From positions 12,231-76,230 of the forward strand of contig CAZVVT010000006.1 of NCBI GenBank assembly GCA_964630595.1: 64,000 nucleotides of DNA, written 5' to 3'. Origin of the DNA: CAZVVT01 sp964630595 (GTDB taxonomy: Bacteria; Chlamydiota; Chlamydiia; Chlamydiales; VFKH01). The translations under genes were made by a program, and so were the position numbers. Below the pieces are notes generated by a model. That model saw only the letters and a program-made list of their open reading frames with translations, had not been told where the DNA came from and ran no database searches. Of the stretch, positions 41,725 to 50,756 are shown in pieces. Positions within the stretch are counted from its first letter, which is position 1. The number at the start of each line of letters is the position of its first letter.

Positions 41725-43292
41725 GCTACCTGCACCTTATGGAAGAAGCCAAACAGCTCATCGCTCACAAGGCTCGTAAAATCGTCCACGGCAAACGCTT
41801 TTGAGCGAATGCGATGAGCCACCTCCGCTTCTTGCTTTTCTTCCGCCTTTTTATCGAGACGAATCCTCTCCAAGAAAATCTCCATCTCTCTCGAGAATTT
41901 TTGGACTTCTTTGACAGAAATTTTCTCCAAACTGCAGCGCTGATTAGCAATTACGTTCATCAAGCTGCGATCGATGATCGGAAGGATTCTTTTTTCACGG
42001 AAGACAAGCTTCAAATGGCGTTCAAAATCAGCCATCAAACGCTCGGGCGCTAAAGTGCTATCCACGTCGTACATGAACCGCGCTGCAAGCTCTTCTTGGT
42101 TGACAGAGTCCATCGTCTTCATTGCAGAGGCCAATCCTGTTGCAATTTCATCCGCAATTTTTTCTTTTCCTTTACGGTGGCTAGCCCAAATCGCATACAA
42201 ATCCATGGCCAGGCCAATTACTGTTGACAGAACACCGAGAGCAAGCATCACCGGACCCCAATATTGGATGGTGGTGAAAAGAGCGATAGTGCTCAAAATA
42301 CCCACAGTAGCTCCAATCAATAATGACAAACAGTACGCCGCCTGAGTACTGCGCTCATCGCTGATCTGTTTCACAAGCTGAGCAAGCCACTGCTCTCCCT
42401 CAATCAACAGTTTTGCTTTGAGTCGATTTTTTTGCGGCGAGTCGGGCATCGCCTCAATTTCGTTAAGCTCCTGACTCATTTTGAGCCCGGCAGCATAAGC
42501 TCCTTTGTGAGTGGAGCTTCCCAGCAAGCTCGCAACAGCCCATTTCTCACGCGCTTCAAGATATTTTTTAAACCTCTCTTTCTCCTGTTCAGCAGGTCGT
42601 GCAAGTTCTGCATTTTCTGCATCAATATTCGTTTTAATCTGAGTGCAATAGGCCAATCCAGCACGAAGTCGCTCCTCGCCTTGTTTTCCCTTTAAAGCCT
42701 CTAATAAAGCTCCTTTCGATTGTTGCAATCGAACCGCGTTGTACAAAAACTTCAACGTGAGAAGCGTCATGTAAATCGTAGAGAGAAAGGCGATAGGAAC
42801 GGCAAGAATAGAGACTGCCACGTAGGAAGCAATGCGCTTAGCGATCCCTAAGGTGGTATTGCCAAAAGTTAACGTGTTCAGAGCTACTTCTCCCAAACGA
42901 GCAATTTTTTCTTCGAAACTGCAGTAACGCCACACCTCATTTGTTTTCTGAATGGAAACTCCCAGTGAGGCTCCTTTAACGAAAAAACTAAAGATGCTAA
43001 AAAGCCCTGACTCAAGCGCGGAGACAATATAGGCTTCACCTGATTCAAATTGTCGCTTCGCGACTGTGGAAGCAGTGACAGCGACGAGCTGAATTGCCTC
43101 TTTGGTATCATGAATCAAATTAATCTCGTTGCGGACATCGCTCAAGCTCTCCTCAATGGCTGTCAGCGGAGGAAAGACAAAGGATTTCGCTATTCGCTTC
43201 GTTTTGGTAGAACTATGGGGCTCTACAGGACGCGAAGCTTGAGGTGCGGCTGCACCACCTGTGGGGTTAACCGGCTTGGGAGGCTGTGTCAT
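41721..43292 (-). CDS. membrane/coiled-coil protein, paralogue of the preceding gene
   Basis: About 523 aa from ATG 43292; the frame extends upstream to 43652 but that part is antisense to the cytochrome biogenesis gene and is rejected. A Pro/Ala-rich N-terminus (TQPPKPVNPTGGAAAPQ) precedes two hydrophobic regions (AVSILAVPIAFLSTIYMTLLTL and LLIGATVGILSTIALFTTIQYW), with coiled coil between and after. It overlaps its paralogue by four bases. The two lie just beyond the translocon-like operon on the opposite strand. Confidence 0.62.
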   Translation of the reverse strand: MTQPPKPVNPTGGAAAPQASRPVEPHSSTKTKRIAKSFVFPPLTAIEESLSDVRNEINLIHDTKEAIQLVAVTASTVAKRQFESGEAYIVSALESGLFSIFSFFVKGASLGVSIQKTNEVWRYCSFEEKIARLGEVALNTLTFGNTTLGIAKRIASYVAVSILAVPIAFLSTIYMTLLTLKFLYNAVRLQQSKGALLEALKGKQGEERLRAGLAYCTQIKTNIDAENAELARPAEQEKERFKKYLEAREKWAVASLLGSSTHKGAYAAGLKMSQELNEIEAMPDSPQKNRLKAKLLIEGEQWLAQLVKQISDERSTQAAYCLSLLIGATVGILSTIALFTTIQYWGPVMLALGVLSTVIGLAMDLYAIWASHRKGKEKIADEIATGLASAMKTMDSVNQEELAARFMYDVDSTLAPERLMADFERHLKLVFREKRILPIIDRSLMNVIANQRCSLEKISVKEVQKFSREMEIFLERIRLDKKAEEKQEAEVAHRIRSKAFAVDDFTSLVSDELFGFFHKVQVA

Positions 43293-44502
43293 AGCGCACC
43301 TTATAACAAAGATTTTCTTTATTCTGGGTAGTCTCTGGACAGCCGTACCGCTGCTCCTTCTATCAGCCATTGCATCGGCGCTGCAGTGGCGCAGCACGCT
43401 CTTTTTTCTGCTCTGCGCTTTTTTCTTGAGCATTCTGGCTTCCACAGCCAAGAAGTGGCCCTTCAAACGCCGCCATATCCCCTTCCTGCTGGCCCATTTA
43501 GGCCTACTCACGGTCATTGCAGCGCTCGGACTGCGCAGCGCTTTTGGCATAAAGGCAACGATTGTGACTTCAAAAGGGCAGCCTATTTCTAAAGCCGTGG
43601 ACATCCACGAGACCCAAGTAAGCGCCACAAACCTCTCCATTCTCGAAGTCACGCCCGTCTCCCATGTCCGCGTGCAGCCTCAGATCTGGATTATCGGCAG
43701 GCAGGCGTTCATTGAAGGCGCTGCACCCGTGCCCCTCTTTGATGAGCAGCCCCTCACCAACCTCGAGCCCGTACAAGGCCGATGGAAAACCTACGCGATG
43801 GAGACAGAGCGCGGCGAAGAGCTGGTGCAAGAAGATGGCGTTCTGCTGATCGCAAAAACCCAAAAAGGGACTGTCTGCTACCTGCGCCGCTGCGGTGCTA
43901 CGGAAGTCTACCCCTTAACGCCTCGCACAGCGCAAATCTGGCGGACCGAAAAGGGTTTCGCCGCCGAACTCGTCATTAAAGAAGATCGCTTAACCCCCTT
44001 CTTTGCCCGCTTTAAAGCCGACAATGAAGCCGATCTGCTCGCTCAAGCTAACGCTGCCGTTCCCAAAATGCTGCGCTCTTCCACTCTGGCGCAGCTGCGC
44101 GACAAGTTGCGCCCATTAACGCAACTAGCCGCCAAGAAGCTCTCCCTCTGGGGCAAAGTAGAGCTCCATACTGCGCCATCAGAGGAAGAAGGAGACCCGC
44201 GCGGCGTCTTTGTGCGCACAAGCAAAGGCGAGGGCTACTTCCCCGTCAGCGAGGAGAGCCCCAGCTTTCCCTTAGGCAACGGCCTGCTCCACATTCAGCC
44301 CGTGGTCCATGCAGTAGATCTGGTCTGGGACGGATCCTCTTCTCAATACACCAAAGGCTGGCGTCTCAAAGTACTGAGCGAATCAAACGACCAAGCGCAG
44401 CTACTGGCCACCAAAGACCCACTAGATGGTTGGCTTATCCTCGCCGGTTGTTTTATGATGACGGCCGGAACATGCCTATTGCTTTTCAAACGATCCTTTT
44501 AG
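43261..44502 (+). CDS. ResB/Ccs1-like cytochrome c biogenesis protein
   Basis: About 413 aa; GTG 43261 is one option and a later start is possible because the frame overlaps the divergent ATG at 43292. Three N-terminal hydrophobic segments (LGSLWTAVPLLLLSAIASAL, LFFLLCAFFLSILAS, FLLAHLGLLTVIAALGL), a large periplasmic domain, and a C-terminal transmembrane segment (GWLILAGCFMMTAGTCLLLF) match the system II Ccs1/ResB layout. With CcsA downstream it would carry haem to apocytochromes. Divergent in sequence from typical ResB. Confidence 0.72.
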   Translation: MGLTGLGGCVIAHLITKIFFILGSLWTAVPLLLLSAIASALQWRSTLFFLLCAFFLSILASTAKKWPFKRRHIPFLLAHLGLLTVIAALGLRSAFGIKATIVTSKGQPISKAVDIHETQVSATNLSILEVTPVSHVRVQPQIWIIGRQAFIEGAAPVPLFDEQPLTNLEPVQGRWKTYAMETERGEELVQEDGVLLIAKTQKGTVCYLRRCGATEVYPLTPRTAQIWRTEKGFAAELVIKEDRLTPFFARFKADNEADLLAQANAAVPKMLRSSTLAQLRDKLRPLTQLAAKKLSLWGKVELHTAPSEEEGDPRGVFVRTSKGEGYFPVSEESPSFPLGNGLLHIQPVVHAVDLVWDGSSSQYTKGWRLKVLSESNDQAQLLATKDPLDGWLILAGCFMMTAGTCLLLFKRSF

Positions 44503-45275
44503 CGTGCAGCTGCGCCTGTAGCTTCTTGAGCCGCCTGCGCTATTTTGTTCCTCTCCTTCTCTTTACTGTGATCGCATCCCGCATCGTCATCCTCGAAAGA
44601 CCTCCTGTGGCGACCTTAGCGGAAAGCTCCCTCTTTGTTGCCTTCCTCGTCTCCCTTTTTGCCATTAGAAAGGAGCCTGCCCTTCTCGCTCTCTCCGCGC
44701 TCCTCAATGTCTGCTGCCTCATCTTTTCCTCTTCCCTCACCTTTCAAGAGATCAACGAAGCTTTGCGCTCCCCTTTTTGGCTCACTATCCACGTTCTCAC
44801 CGTTGTCTCCTCCTACGCCTTCCTCCTCGCTGCTTCCGCCGTTGCCCATAGGCAGCTCACCCTGAACAAATATTCATCCCTTGCCACGCGCTTGATGGAG
44901 ATCGGCACTGGACTGCTCGTGATCGGAACACTGCTGGGCGGGCTATGGGCCGAGGCCAGCTGGGGTCGTTTCTGGGGCTGGGACCCAAAAGAGGCCTGGG
45001 CCTTTACCACGGCAGCCACCTACCTCTCCATTATCCACCTCCACCGCAAAGGCCTTCTCAAACCACCCCTGCTTGCGCTTTTGACGGTGGCGGCTGCTCT
45101 CGTGGTCAGCTTTACCTGGATCGGGCTCAACCTCATCTCGACCAACAGCCTGCATACCTACGGATTTGTCTCCGCCTCCAAGTGGCCCTACGCCCTTTTT
45201 CTCCTGATCGAAGGGGCTTTTATTGGGTGGGCTAGTAGAAAATGTTTTACAAAAAACCCAAAACTTGAAATTTAG
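44472..45275 (+). CDS. ccsA: CcsA-like cytochrome c biogenesis protein
   Basis: About 267 aa from ATG 44472, overlapping the ResB-like gene by 31 bases. Multi-pass membrane protein with the WWD-like haem-handling motif WGRFWGWDPKEAWAF, the hallmark of CcsA/CcmC/CcmF proteins, and His residues flanking it (TIHVLT and SIIHLH). It transfers haem to cytochrome c with Ccs1/ResB. The pairing of the two genes supports system II cytochrome maturation here. Confidence 0.88.
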   Translation: MPIAFQTILLACSCACSFLSRLRYFVPLLLFTVIASRIVILERPPVATLAESSLFVAFLVSLFAIRKEPALLALSALLNVCCLIFSSSLTFQEINEALRSPFWLTIHVLTVVSSYAFLLAASAVAHRQLTLNKYSSLATRLMEIGTGLLVIGTLLGGLWAEASWGRFWGWDPKEAWAFTTAATYLSIIHLHRKGLLKPPLLALLTVAAALVVSFTWIGLNLISTNSLHTYGFVSASKWPYALFLLIEGAFIGWASRKCFTKNPKLEI

Positions 45276-45291
45276 TCAGTCGGAACTTATC

Positions 45292-45771
45292 GTGTCTGCG
45301 CTCGTGAAAAGTGATAAACTCAAAAAACTAGAAACTGAACTGGGGGATTTGACCCAGTGGCTGAAGCTTGGCTTGGTCCCTAAGAAGGATTTAGAGAAGC
45401 ATAAAGGCGAAATCAAAACGCTCGAAAGCAAGATCGTTGAGGAGAAGGTGCGCCTTACTGCCCTCAAGGAGAGCGGTGAAGCGGAGGAGTATGTCACTCC
45501 CAAGCGCAACCCCTCGCAGCGCGCCATGGGCTATCCCGACACAGCGACGATCGCCGACATCGACCTTACGGAAGAATCTTCCGGCATGACGGAGACCTCC
45601 TACGAAATGGAGACCGAGACGGCCGAAACCGAGAGCTTCAACGAAGAGAAGAAAGAGGCGGGTGACACCGAAGAGCTTTTAGTTGAAGAGGAAGAAGAAG
45701 AGGAAGACCCTTTCAGCGACAAAAACCGCTGGAAGCGTGGCGTCCTCGACCCAGATGCCGATAACTGGTAG
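45292..45771 (+). CDS. conserved hypothetical acidic coiled-coil protein
   Basis: About 159 aa from GTG 45292 (GGAA eight bases upstream). An N-terminal coiled coil (KLKKLETELGDLTQWLKLGLVPKKDLEKHKG in two parts) resembles a helical hairpin; the C-terminal third is highly acidic (a run of Glu at about 135-145) before DKNRWKRGVLDPDADNW. Not recognised as a named family. It lies between ccsA and hemW and overlaps hemW by 17 bases. Confidence 0.6.
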   Translation: MSALVKSDKLKKLETELGDLTQWLKLGLVPKKDLEKHKGEIKTLESKIVEEKVRLTALKESGEAEEYVTPKRNPSQRAMGYPDTATIADIDLTEESSGMTETSYEMETETAETESFNEEKKEAGDTEELLVEEEEEEEDPFSDKNRWKRGVLDPDADNW

Positions 45772-46741
45772 TCTTTACGTTCACGTCCCCTTTTGCACAA
45801 AAAAATGTGGGTATTGCCACTTTTTTGTCGTAAAAGATGGCGACCATTCGAGCTATATCCAAAGCATCATCAAACAGTGGCAGTCGTGGAAAGATCGGTT
45901 TAATCCCTTTCTGACGATCTACTTTGGCGGAGGAACACCCTCGCTCTTATCTCCCGAAGAGCTGGGCACGCTGCTGAAACTCTTTCCTGTTGCCGAAGGG
46001 GCGGAAATCACCATTGAGGCCAATCCAGAAACCACTGACCTCGCCAAGCTCAAAGCCTTTCGCGCCCTGGGCATCAACCGCATCAGCATCGGCGTGCAGT
46101 CCTTTGACGATAAACTCCTCAAAACACTCACTCGCACCCACGATGCCAAAAAGGCCATCGAAACCGTCTATAACGCCCAGGAAGCGGGATTCGACAACAT
46201 CTCCATCGACTTGATGTACGACCTGCCCGGGCAAACTCTCGAATCGTGGAAGCATACTCTGAAGGTCGCTAACTCCCTTCCCATCACCCACCTTTCGCTC
46301 TACAACTTGACGATTGAGCCGGGCACTGCCTTCTTTCGCAAAAAACTGGACCTGCCGGAAGAGGGCTTGTCACTCCAGCTCCTGGAAGAGGCGGTCCAAA
46401 CCATCCGCCTGCCTCGCTACGAGATCTCCGCCTTCGGCCGCCCCTCTCTACACAACATCGGCTACTGGACCAACCGCCCCTTCTTAGGCTTAGGGCCCTC
46501 TGCCTTTAGTTTCATCGATGGCCGCCGCTTTAGCGACCGCTTTACCGAACAGCTGCCCCCTGAAAAAGCTGAGCGAGAGGCTTTTGCTCTCCACTTGCGA
46601 TTGTTAGAGGGCGCTCCAATTCCCGATTTTTCCGTCGAGAGTTTGTTGGAGCGCGGTCTGATCGAGAAAAAAGGCAATCGTATGGCTCTCACAAAACGAG
46701 GTCTGCTTCTCTACGATTATGTTGCTTCTGAAATCGTTTGA
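45755..46741 (+). CDS. hemW: HemW-type radical SAM haem chaperone
   Basis: About 328 aa from ATG 45755. Starts with the SAM-cluster motif HVPFCTKKCGYCHFF (CxxxCxxC, without the fourth Cys of true HemN), then FGGGTPSLL, TIEANPE and NRISIGVQSF. Such proteins bind haem and deliver it; older annotations call them coproporphyrinogen oxidase-like. The gene is downstream of the haem-handling ccsA pair, which suits a shared role in haem traffic. It overlaps the acidic protein gene by 17 bases. Confidence 0.9.
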   Translation: MPITGSLYVHVPFCTKKCGYCHFFVVKDGDHSSYIQSIIKQWQSWKDRFNPFLTIYFGGGTPSLLSPEELGTLLKLFPVAEGAEITIEANPETTDLAKLKAFRALGINRISIGVQSFDDKLLKTLTRTHDAKKAIETVYNAQEAGFDNISIDLMYDLPGQTLESWKHTLKVANSLPITHLSLYNLTIEPGTAFFRKKLDLPEEGLSLQLLEEAVQTIRLPRYEISAFGRPSLHNIGYWTNRPFLGLGPSAFSFIDGRRFSDRFTEQLPPEKAEREAFALHLRLLEGAPIPDFSVESLLERGLIEKKGNRMALTKRGLLLYDYVASEIV

Positions 46742-46753
46742 GGGGTATCCTAT

Positions 46754-48580
46754 ATGCCCATGCATACGCCAAGTAAGATTCGCAACATCGCTATTATCGC
46801 CCACATTGACCATGGCAAAACGACCATGCTCGACAGCATCCTGAAGCAGTCCAATCTGTTCCGAGACAACGAACAGACGCAGGAGCGTATGATGGACTCC
46901 TACGACCAGGAAAAAGAGCGCGGCATCACCATTTTTGCCAAGCACACCTCTGTTCCCTACATCGACGAGAGGGGCGAGGAGTACAAGATTAACATCATTG
47001 ACACCCCCGGTCACGCCGACTTCTCCGCTGAAGTGGAGCGTATTTTAGGGATGGTCAACTCTGTGCTGCTGCTCGTGGACGCACAAGAGGGACCGATGCC
47101 GCAGACGCGCTTTGTGCTCTCCAAGTCCCTCAAGAAGGGGCTCAAGCCCATCGTCGTCATCAACAAGATCGACCGCCCCCATGCCGACCCCGACCGCGTT
47201 TTGAACATGACCTTCGACCTCTTTGCGGAGCTGGGCGCAACGGACGAGCAGCTGGACTTTGCCTACTGCTACGCCTCGGGCCTCACCGGTTTCGCCACGA
47301 AAAAGATCGATGACCCGCGCGTCAACATGAAGCCGCTTTTCGAGCTGATTGTCGACGCAGTGAAGGCTCCCGAAGGCTCTTTAGAAGAGCCCTTCCTGAT
47401 GCAAGCGGCTACTTTGGGCTACGACGAATTCCTGGGCCGTATGGCTTGTGGACGTATTCTCAATGGTACTGTGCGTAAAGGGATGAGCATTGTTCACGTC
47501 GATCACACTGGCAAGCAGACAACGCATAAGGTGACGAAGATCCAAGCGTGGCGCGGCATTCAGAAGATTGAGCAAGACGAAGCGGGCGCGGGCGATATTG
47601 TCGGCCTCTTCGGCGTGGAAAACGTGCTGATTGGCGATACGCTCTGCGGCACCGAAAAAGTGGTGCAACTCCCTCCGATTGTGATGGACGAGCCCACTGT
47701 TTCGATCGACTTGATGGTCAACGCCTCTCCCTTTGCTGGCAAAGAGGGTCAACACGTGACGATGAATAAGTTGCGCGACCGCCTGATGCAGGAAAAGCGC
47801 GCCAACGTCTCTTTACGCATTGAGGAGTCGGGTCAAGATGCCATTACTGTCTGCGGCCGCGGCGAACTTCACCTCTCTGTATTAATCGAGGCGATGCGCC
47901 GCGAAGGATTTGAGCTCACTCTCTCCAAGCCGCGCGTTGTGACAAAAACGGAAAATGGCGTGAAGCTCGAGCCGATGGAGCGCGCCTATATCGAAGTGCC
48001 CCAAGAGTTCAGTGGTGCGATCATCGAAGAGTTTGCGCGCCGCAAGGGAGAGATGCAATCTCTCGATACGAACGAGCACGGCCTGACTGCCATGCAGTTT
48101 CTTATCCCCACGCGCGGCCTGATGGGCTTCCGCAGCCGCTTCCTGACCATGACGCGCGGCCTCGGCGTTCTCACTTCGATTTTCGAGTGCTACGGACCGT
48201 GGAAGGGCGATATCGAAGGGCGTTCCAAAGGCGTTCTCGTCTCTATGTGCGATGGTTCTACCAATGGCTACGCTTGCTTCAAGATCCAAGAGCGCGCCGT
48301 GCTCTTCGTCTATCCCGGCATTGACGTGTACGAAGGGATGGTCGTCGGCGAAAACAGCCGCGACAATGACCTCGCCGTCAACGTTACGAAGGCGAAGCAG
48401 CTCACTAACGTTCGCGCCTCCGGCACAGATGAAGCCATCGCTCTCATCCCCCCGCGTCTCTTCACACTGGAACAAGCTATCGACTTCATCGAAGATGATG
48501 AGCAAGTCGAAGTAACTCCCAAGTCGATCCGCATGCGCAAGCGCTTCCTCAAAGAAGTCGACCGCAAGAAAAAAGGTTAA
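46754..48580 (+). CDS. typA: TypA/BipA translational GTPase
   Basis: 608 aa. The G1 motif is AHIDHGKTT, followed by GITIFAKHTSV, G3 DTPGHADF, and G4 NKIDRP. The C-terminal domains end in RLFTLEQAIDFIEDDE and the family's SIRMRKR. It helps ribosome assembly and stress adaptation. It follows hemW by 12 bases. Its stop overlaps the MBL gene stop by four bases (TTAA). Confidence 0.97.
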   Translation: MPMHTPSKIRNIAIIAHIDHGKTTMLDSILKQSNLFRDNEQTQERMMDSYDQEKERGITIFAKHTSVPYIDERGEEYKINIIDTPGHADFSAEVERILGMVNSVLLLVDAQEGPMPQTRFVLSKSLKKGLKPIVVINKIDRPHADPDRVLNMTFDLFAELGATDEQLDFAYCYASGLTGFATKKIDDPRVNMKPLFELIVDAVKAPEGSLEEPFLMQAATLGYDEFLGRMACGRILNGTVRKGMSIVHVDHTGKQTTHKVTKIQAWRGIQKIEQDEAGAGDIVGLFGVENVLIGDTLCGTEKVVQLPPIVMDEPTVSIDLMVNASPFAGKEGQHVTMNKLRDRLMQEKRANVSLRIEESGQDAITVCGRGELHLSVLIEAMRREGFELTLSKPRVVTKTENGVKLEPMERAYIEVPQEFSGAIIEEFARRKGEMQSLDTNEHGLTAMQFLIPTRGLMGFRSRFLTMTRGLGVLTSIFECYGPWKGDIEGRSKGVLVSMCDGSTNGYACFKIQERAVLFVYPGIDVYEGMVVGENSRDNDLAVNVTKAKQLTNVRASGTDEAIALIPPRLFTLEQAIDFIEDDEQVEVTPKSIRMRKRFLKEVDRKKKG

Positions 48581-49389
48581 TTTGTAACAAAGCGGTTCGT
48601 GTCGAGTCGCAGGGGCTCATCCCAATCTTCATCGCCGAGCTGAAAGGTGGAGTGGTGGATGGGGATGGATTTCTTGACGCGGAGCACGTCGTGGGCGCGC
48701 ATCGCCTCTTGGGGGCCCATGTGGTATTGCCGCAGAATGTTTTGCGGGCGGAAGGCACCGGTGGGGATAAGGGCGTAGTCGAGAGGAAAACGGGCGGCAA
48801 TTTCAGCGAAATGGGGGCCAAAGGCCGTGTCGGCAGCAAAGTAGACGCGGTCTACGACAAAACTGCCCCAAAGAGCACGGCCGCGATCCCAAAGAGTGCG
48901 CGCCGAGTAGTGCAGCGAGGGTGTGTAGGTGATTTCTACGTCCCTAAAGGGAATCGTTTGCCACCAGTCGAGCTCAACCACCCGATGACCCCGTAAATAG
49001 GCCTTGTTGCCGCGCCCCGTGATAATGGGAGTCCCTCGAAAATGCTTCAGAGTCCTCAGACACATGTGATCATAGTGGTTGTGACTGAGAAGAATGGCAT
49101 CGATTTTAGGCAGGTCTTTAAGGGCCATCAGGGGCCCCGCATGCCTCTTGGGGCCAATGAGTCCGAGCGGGCCCGCCCGCTGCGCCCAGATGGGGTCGGT
49201 GAGAAGCGTAGTGTCTTCAAACTGAAGCAGACAGGTGGCGTGGTGGAGCCAGGTGAGACGAACAGAACCATCTATGATCCGCAGGGGCTCTCGAGGCTCT
49301 TTCGGCCAGGAGGGCGCTTGACGTGCCAATGCCCATCGGTAGATCGATCGCGCATCGCCTTTCACTAGATAGTTTTCTCTACTCTGCAT
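48577..49389 (-). CDS. MBL-fold hydrolase, NAPE-PLD-like
   Basis: 270 aa. The metal motif HNHYDHM (HxHxDH), the AADTAFGPHF region and SIPIHHSTFQLG at the C-terminus are of the NAPE-PLD/UlaG-like branch of the metallo-beta-lactamase fold, along with VRLTWLHHATCLLQFEDTTLLTDP near the start. Probably a phosphodiesterase or lactonase acting on lipid or sugar esters; substrate unknown. The start is divergent from rimO by 14 bases. Confidence 0.86.
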   Translation of the reverse strand: MQSRENYLVKGDARSIYRWALARQAPSWPKEPREPLRIIDGSVRLTWLHHATCLLQFEDTTLLTDPIWAQRAGPLGLIGPKRHAGPLMALKDLPKIDAILLSHNHYDHMCLRTLKHFRGTPIITGRGNKAYLRGHRVVELDWWQTIPFRDVEITYTPSLHYSARTLWDRGRALWGSFVVDRVYFAADTAFGPHFAEIAARFPLDYALIPTGAFRPQNILRQYHMGPQEAMRAHDVLRVKKSIPIHHSTFQLGDEDWDEPLRLDTNRFVTN

Positions 49390-49403
49390 TATAATCTTCG
49401 GCC

Positions 49404-50756
49404 ATGAAAGTGCACTTCACCAGCCTTGGTTGTCCTCGTAATCGTGTTGATACCGAAGTTATGGTTGGAATTCTACTAAAAGCTGGATACGAACCGACGG
49501 CAACGACGGAAGATGCTGATTATCTGGTAGTTAACACCTGCGGATTTTTAGAGTCGGCCCGCCAGGAATCGCTCGATACGATCCAAGGCCTGATCGATGT
49601 GAAAAAGAACGGGGCAAAGGTCGTAGTCACGGGCTGCATGGTCCAAAACCATAAGGAGCAGATCCGCGAGGCCATCCCAGAAGTCAGCTACCTTCTCGGT
49701 TCGGGCGATGTGAACAAGATTCTCGACGCCATCAACCAAGACCGCGACTTTGTTACCGACGCGCGCAGCTTTCTTCAGCAGGGTGAAGTCCCCCGCACCG
49801 TCACAACCCGCCACTTTGCCTACCTCAAGATTGCCGAGGGCTGCCTGAAGCGCTGCTCTTTCTGCAAAATCCCCGGCATCAAGGGGCCACTGAAGAGCAA
49901 ACCGCGTGAGCAGGTGCTGAGCGAAGTGCGTGCTCTACTGAGCCAAAACATTCGCGAAATCATTCTCATTGCACAAGATTTGGGAGACTGGGGCAAAGAG
50001 AATAAAGAGGCCTTTGAGTCCCTTTTGGAAGAGATTTTCACCATTCCCGGCGACTACAAGATCCGCCTACTCTATCTCTATCCAGATGAAATCACTGCCA
50101 AGCTGGTCGATCTGATGAAGTCGGAGCCGCGGCTGCTCAAATATCTGGATATGCCCATCCAGCACGTCAACGACCAGATCTTGAAAGCCATGCGCCGCAA
50201 AACGCGCAAAGAGCACATTGTGCAGACCATTGAAATGCTGCGACGCGAAGTGCCCGATGTGGTGATCCGTACGAGCTTAATGGTGGGCTTTCCTGGGGAA
50301 ACCGAAGAGCAGTTCGAAGAGCTGCTGCAGTTCGTCAAGAGCCATCCCCTCGATAACGTCGGCGTCTTTATGTTCTCCAAAGAAGAGGGCACCCATGCAG
50401 CAACGCTTACACCCCAAGTTCCTGAAGAGGTCAAACAAAGCCGTCACAAACGCTTAATGGAATTGCAGTTGGAAATGGCCTCTGGCCTCAACCAGCGCTG
50501 GGTAGGCCAAACACTGCCCGTCGTTATCGAAGGCTTTCACCCCGATTCCCGTCATCTCATGGTCGGCCGCTTCCACGGTCAGTGTCCTGAAATCGATGGT
50601 CAGGTCATTATCAATGATGGACGTGCCGTAACCGAATTCGGCCGTGAATACCGGGTGAAAATCACCGAAAATCTCGGGTACGATCTTCTCGGAACCGCTC
50701 TTCCCCTAAAAACCTCAAAACTGAAGTTGGCCCATGGCAGCAGCCGTCATTCGTGA
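49404..50756 (+). CDS. rimO: ribosomal protein S12 methylthiotransferase RimO
   Basis: 450 aa. It methylthiolates an aspartate of S12. N-terminal UPF0004 cysteines are in SLGCPRNRVDTE, NTCGFLESAR and VTGCMVQ; the radical SAM motif is CLKRCSFCKIPGIKG (CxxxCxxC); a C-terminal TRAM domain holds RFHGQCPEIDGQV. Distinct from MiaB by the RNRVD/SLGCP wording. It overlaps the downstream membrane protein gene by 23 bases. Confidence 0.94.
   Translation: MKVHFTSLGCPRNRVDTEVMVGILLKAGYEPTATTEDADYLVVNTCGFLESARQESLDTIQGLIDVKKNGAKVVVTGCMVQNHKEQIREAIPEVSYLLGSGDVNKILDAINQDRDFVTDARSFLQQGEVPRTVTTRHFAYLKIAEGCLKRCSFCKIPGIKGPLKSKPREQVLSEVRALLSQNIREIILIAQDLGDWGKENKEAFESLLEEIFTIPGDYKIRLLYLYPDEITAKLVDLMKSEPRLLKYLDMPIQHVNDQILKAMRRKTRKEHIVQTIEMLRREVPDVVIRTSLMVGFPGETEEQFEELLQFVKSHPLDNVGVFMFSKEEGTHAATLTPQVPEEVKQSRHKRLMELQLEMASGLNQRWVGQTLPVVIEGFHPDSRHLMVGRFHGQCPEIDGQVIINDGRAVTEFGREYRVKITENLGYDLLGTALPLKTSKLKLAHGSSRHS

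Noticed and set aside
43293..43652. 120-codon upstream extension of the 41721-43292 gene
   Set aside because: It is antisense to the ResB-like gene and lacks family-like sequence; ATG 43292 is a good start.
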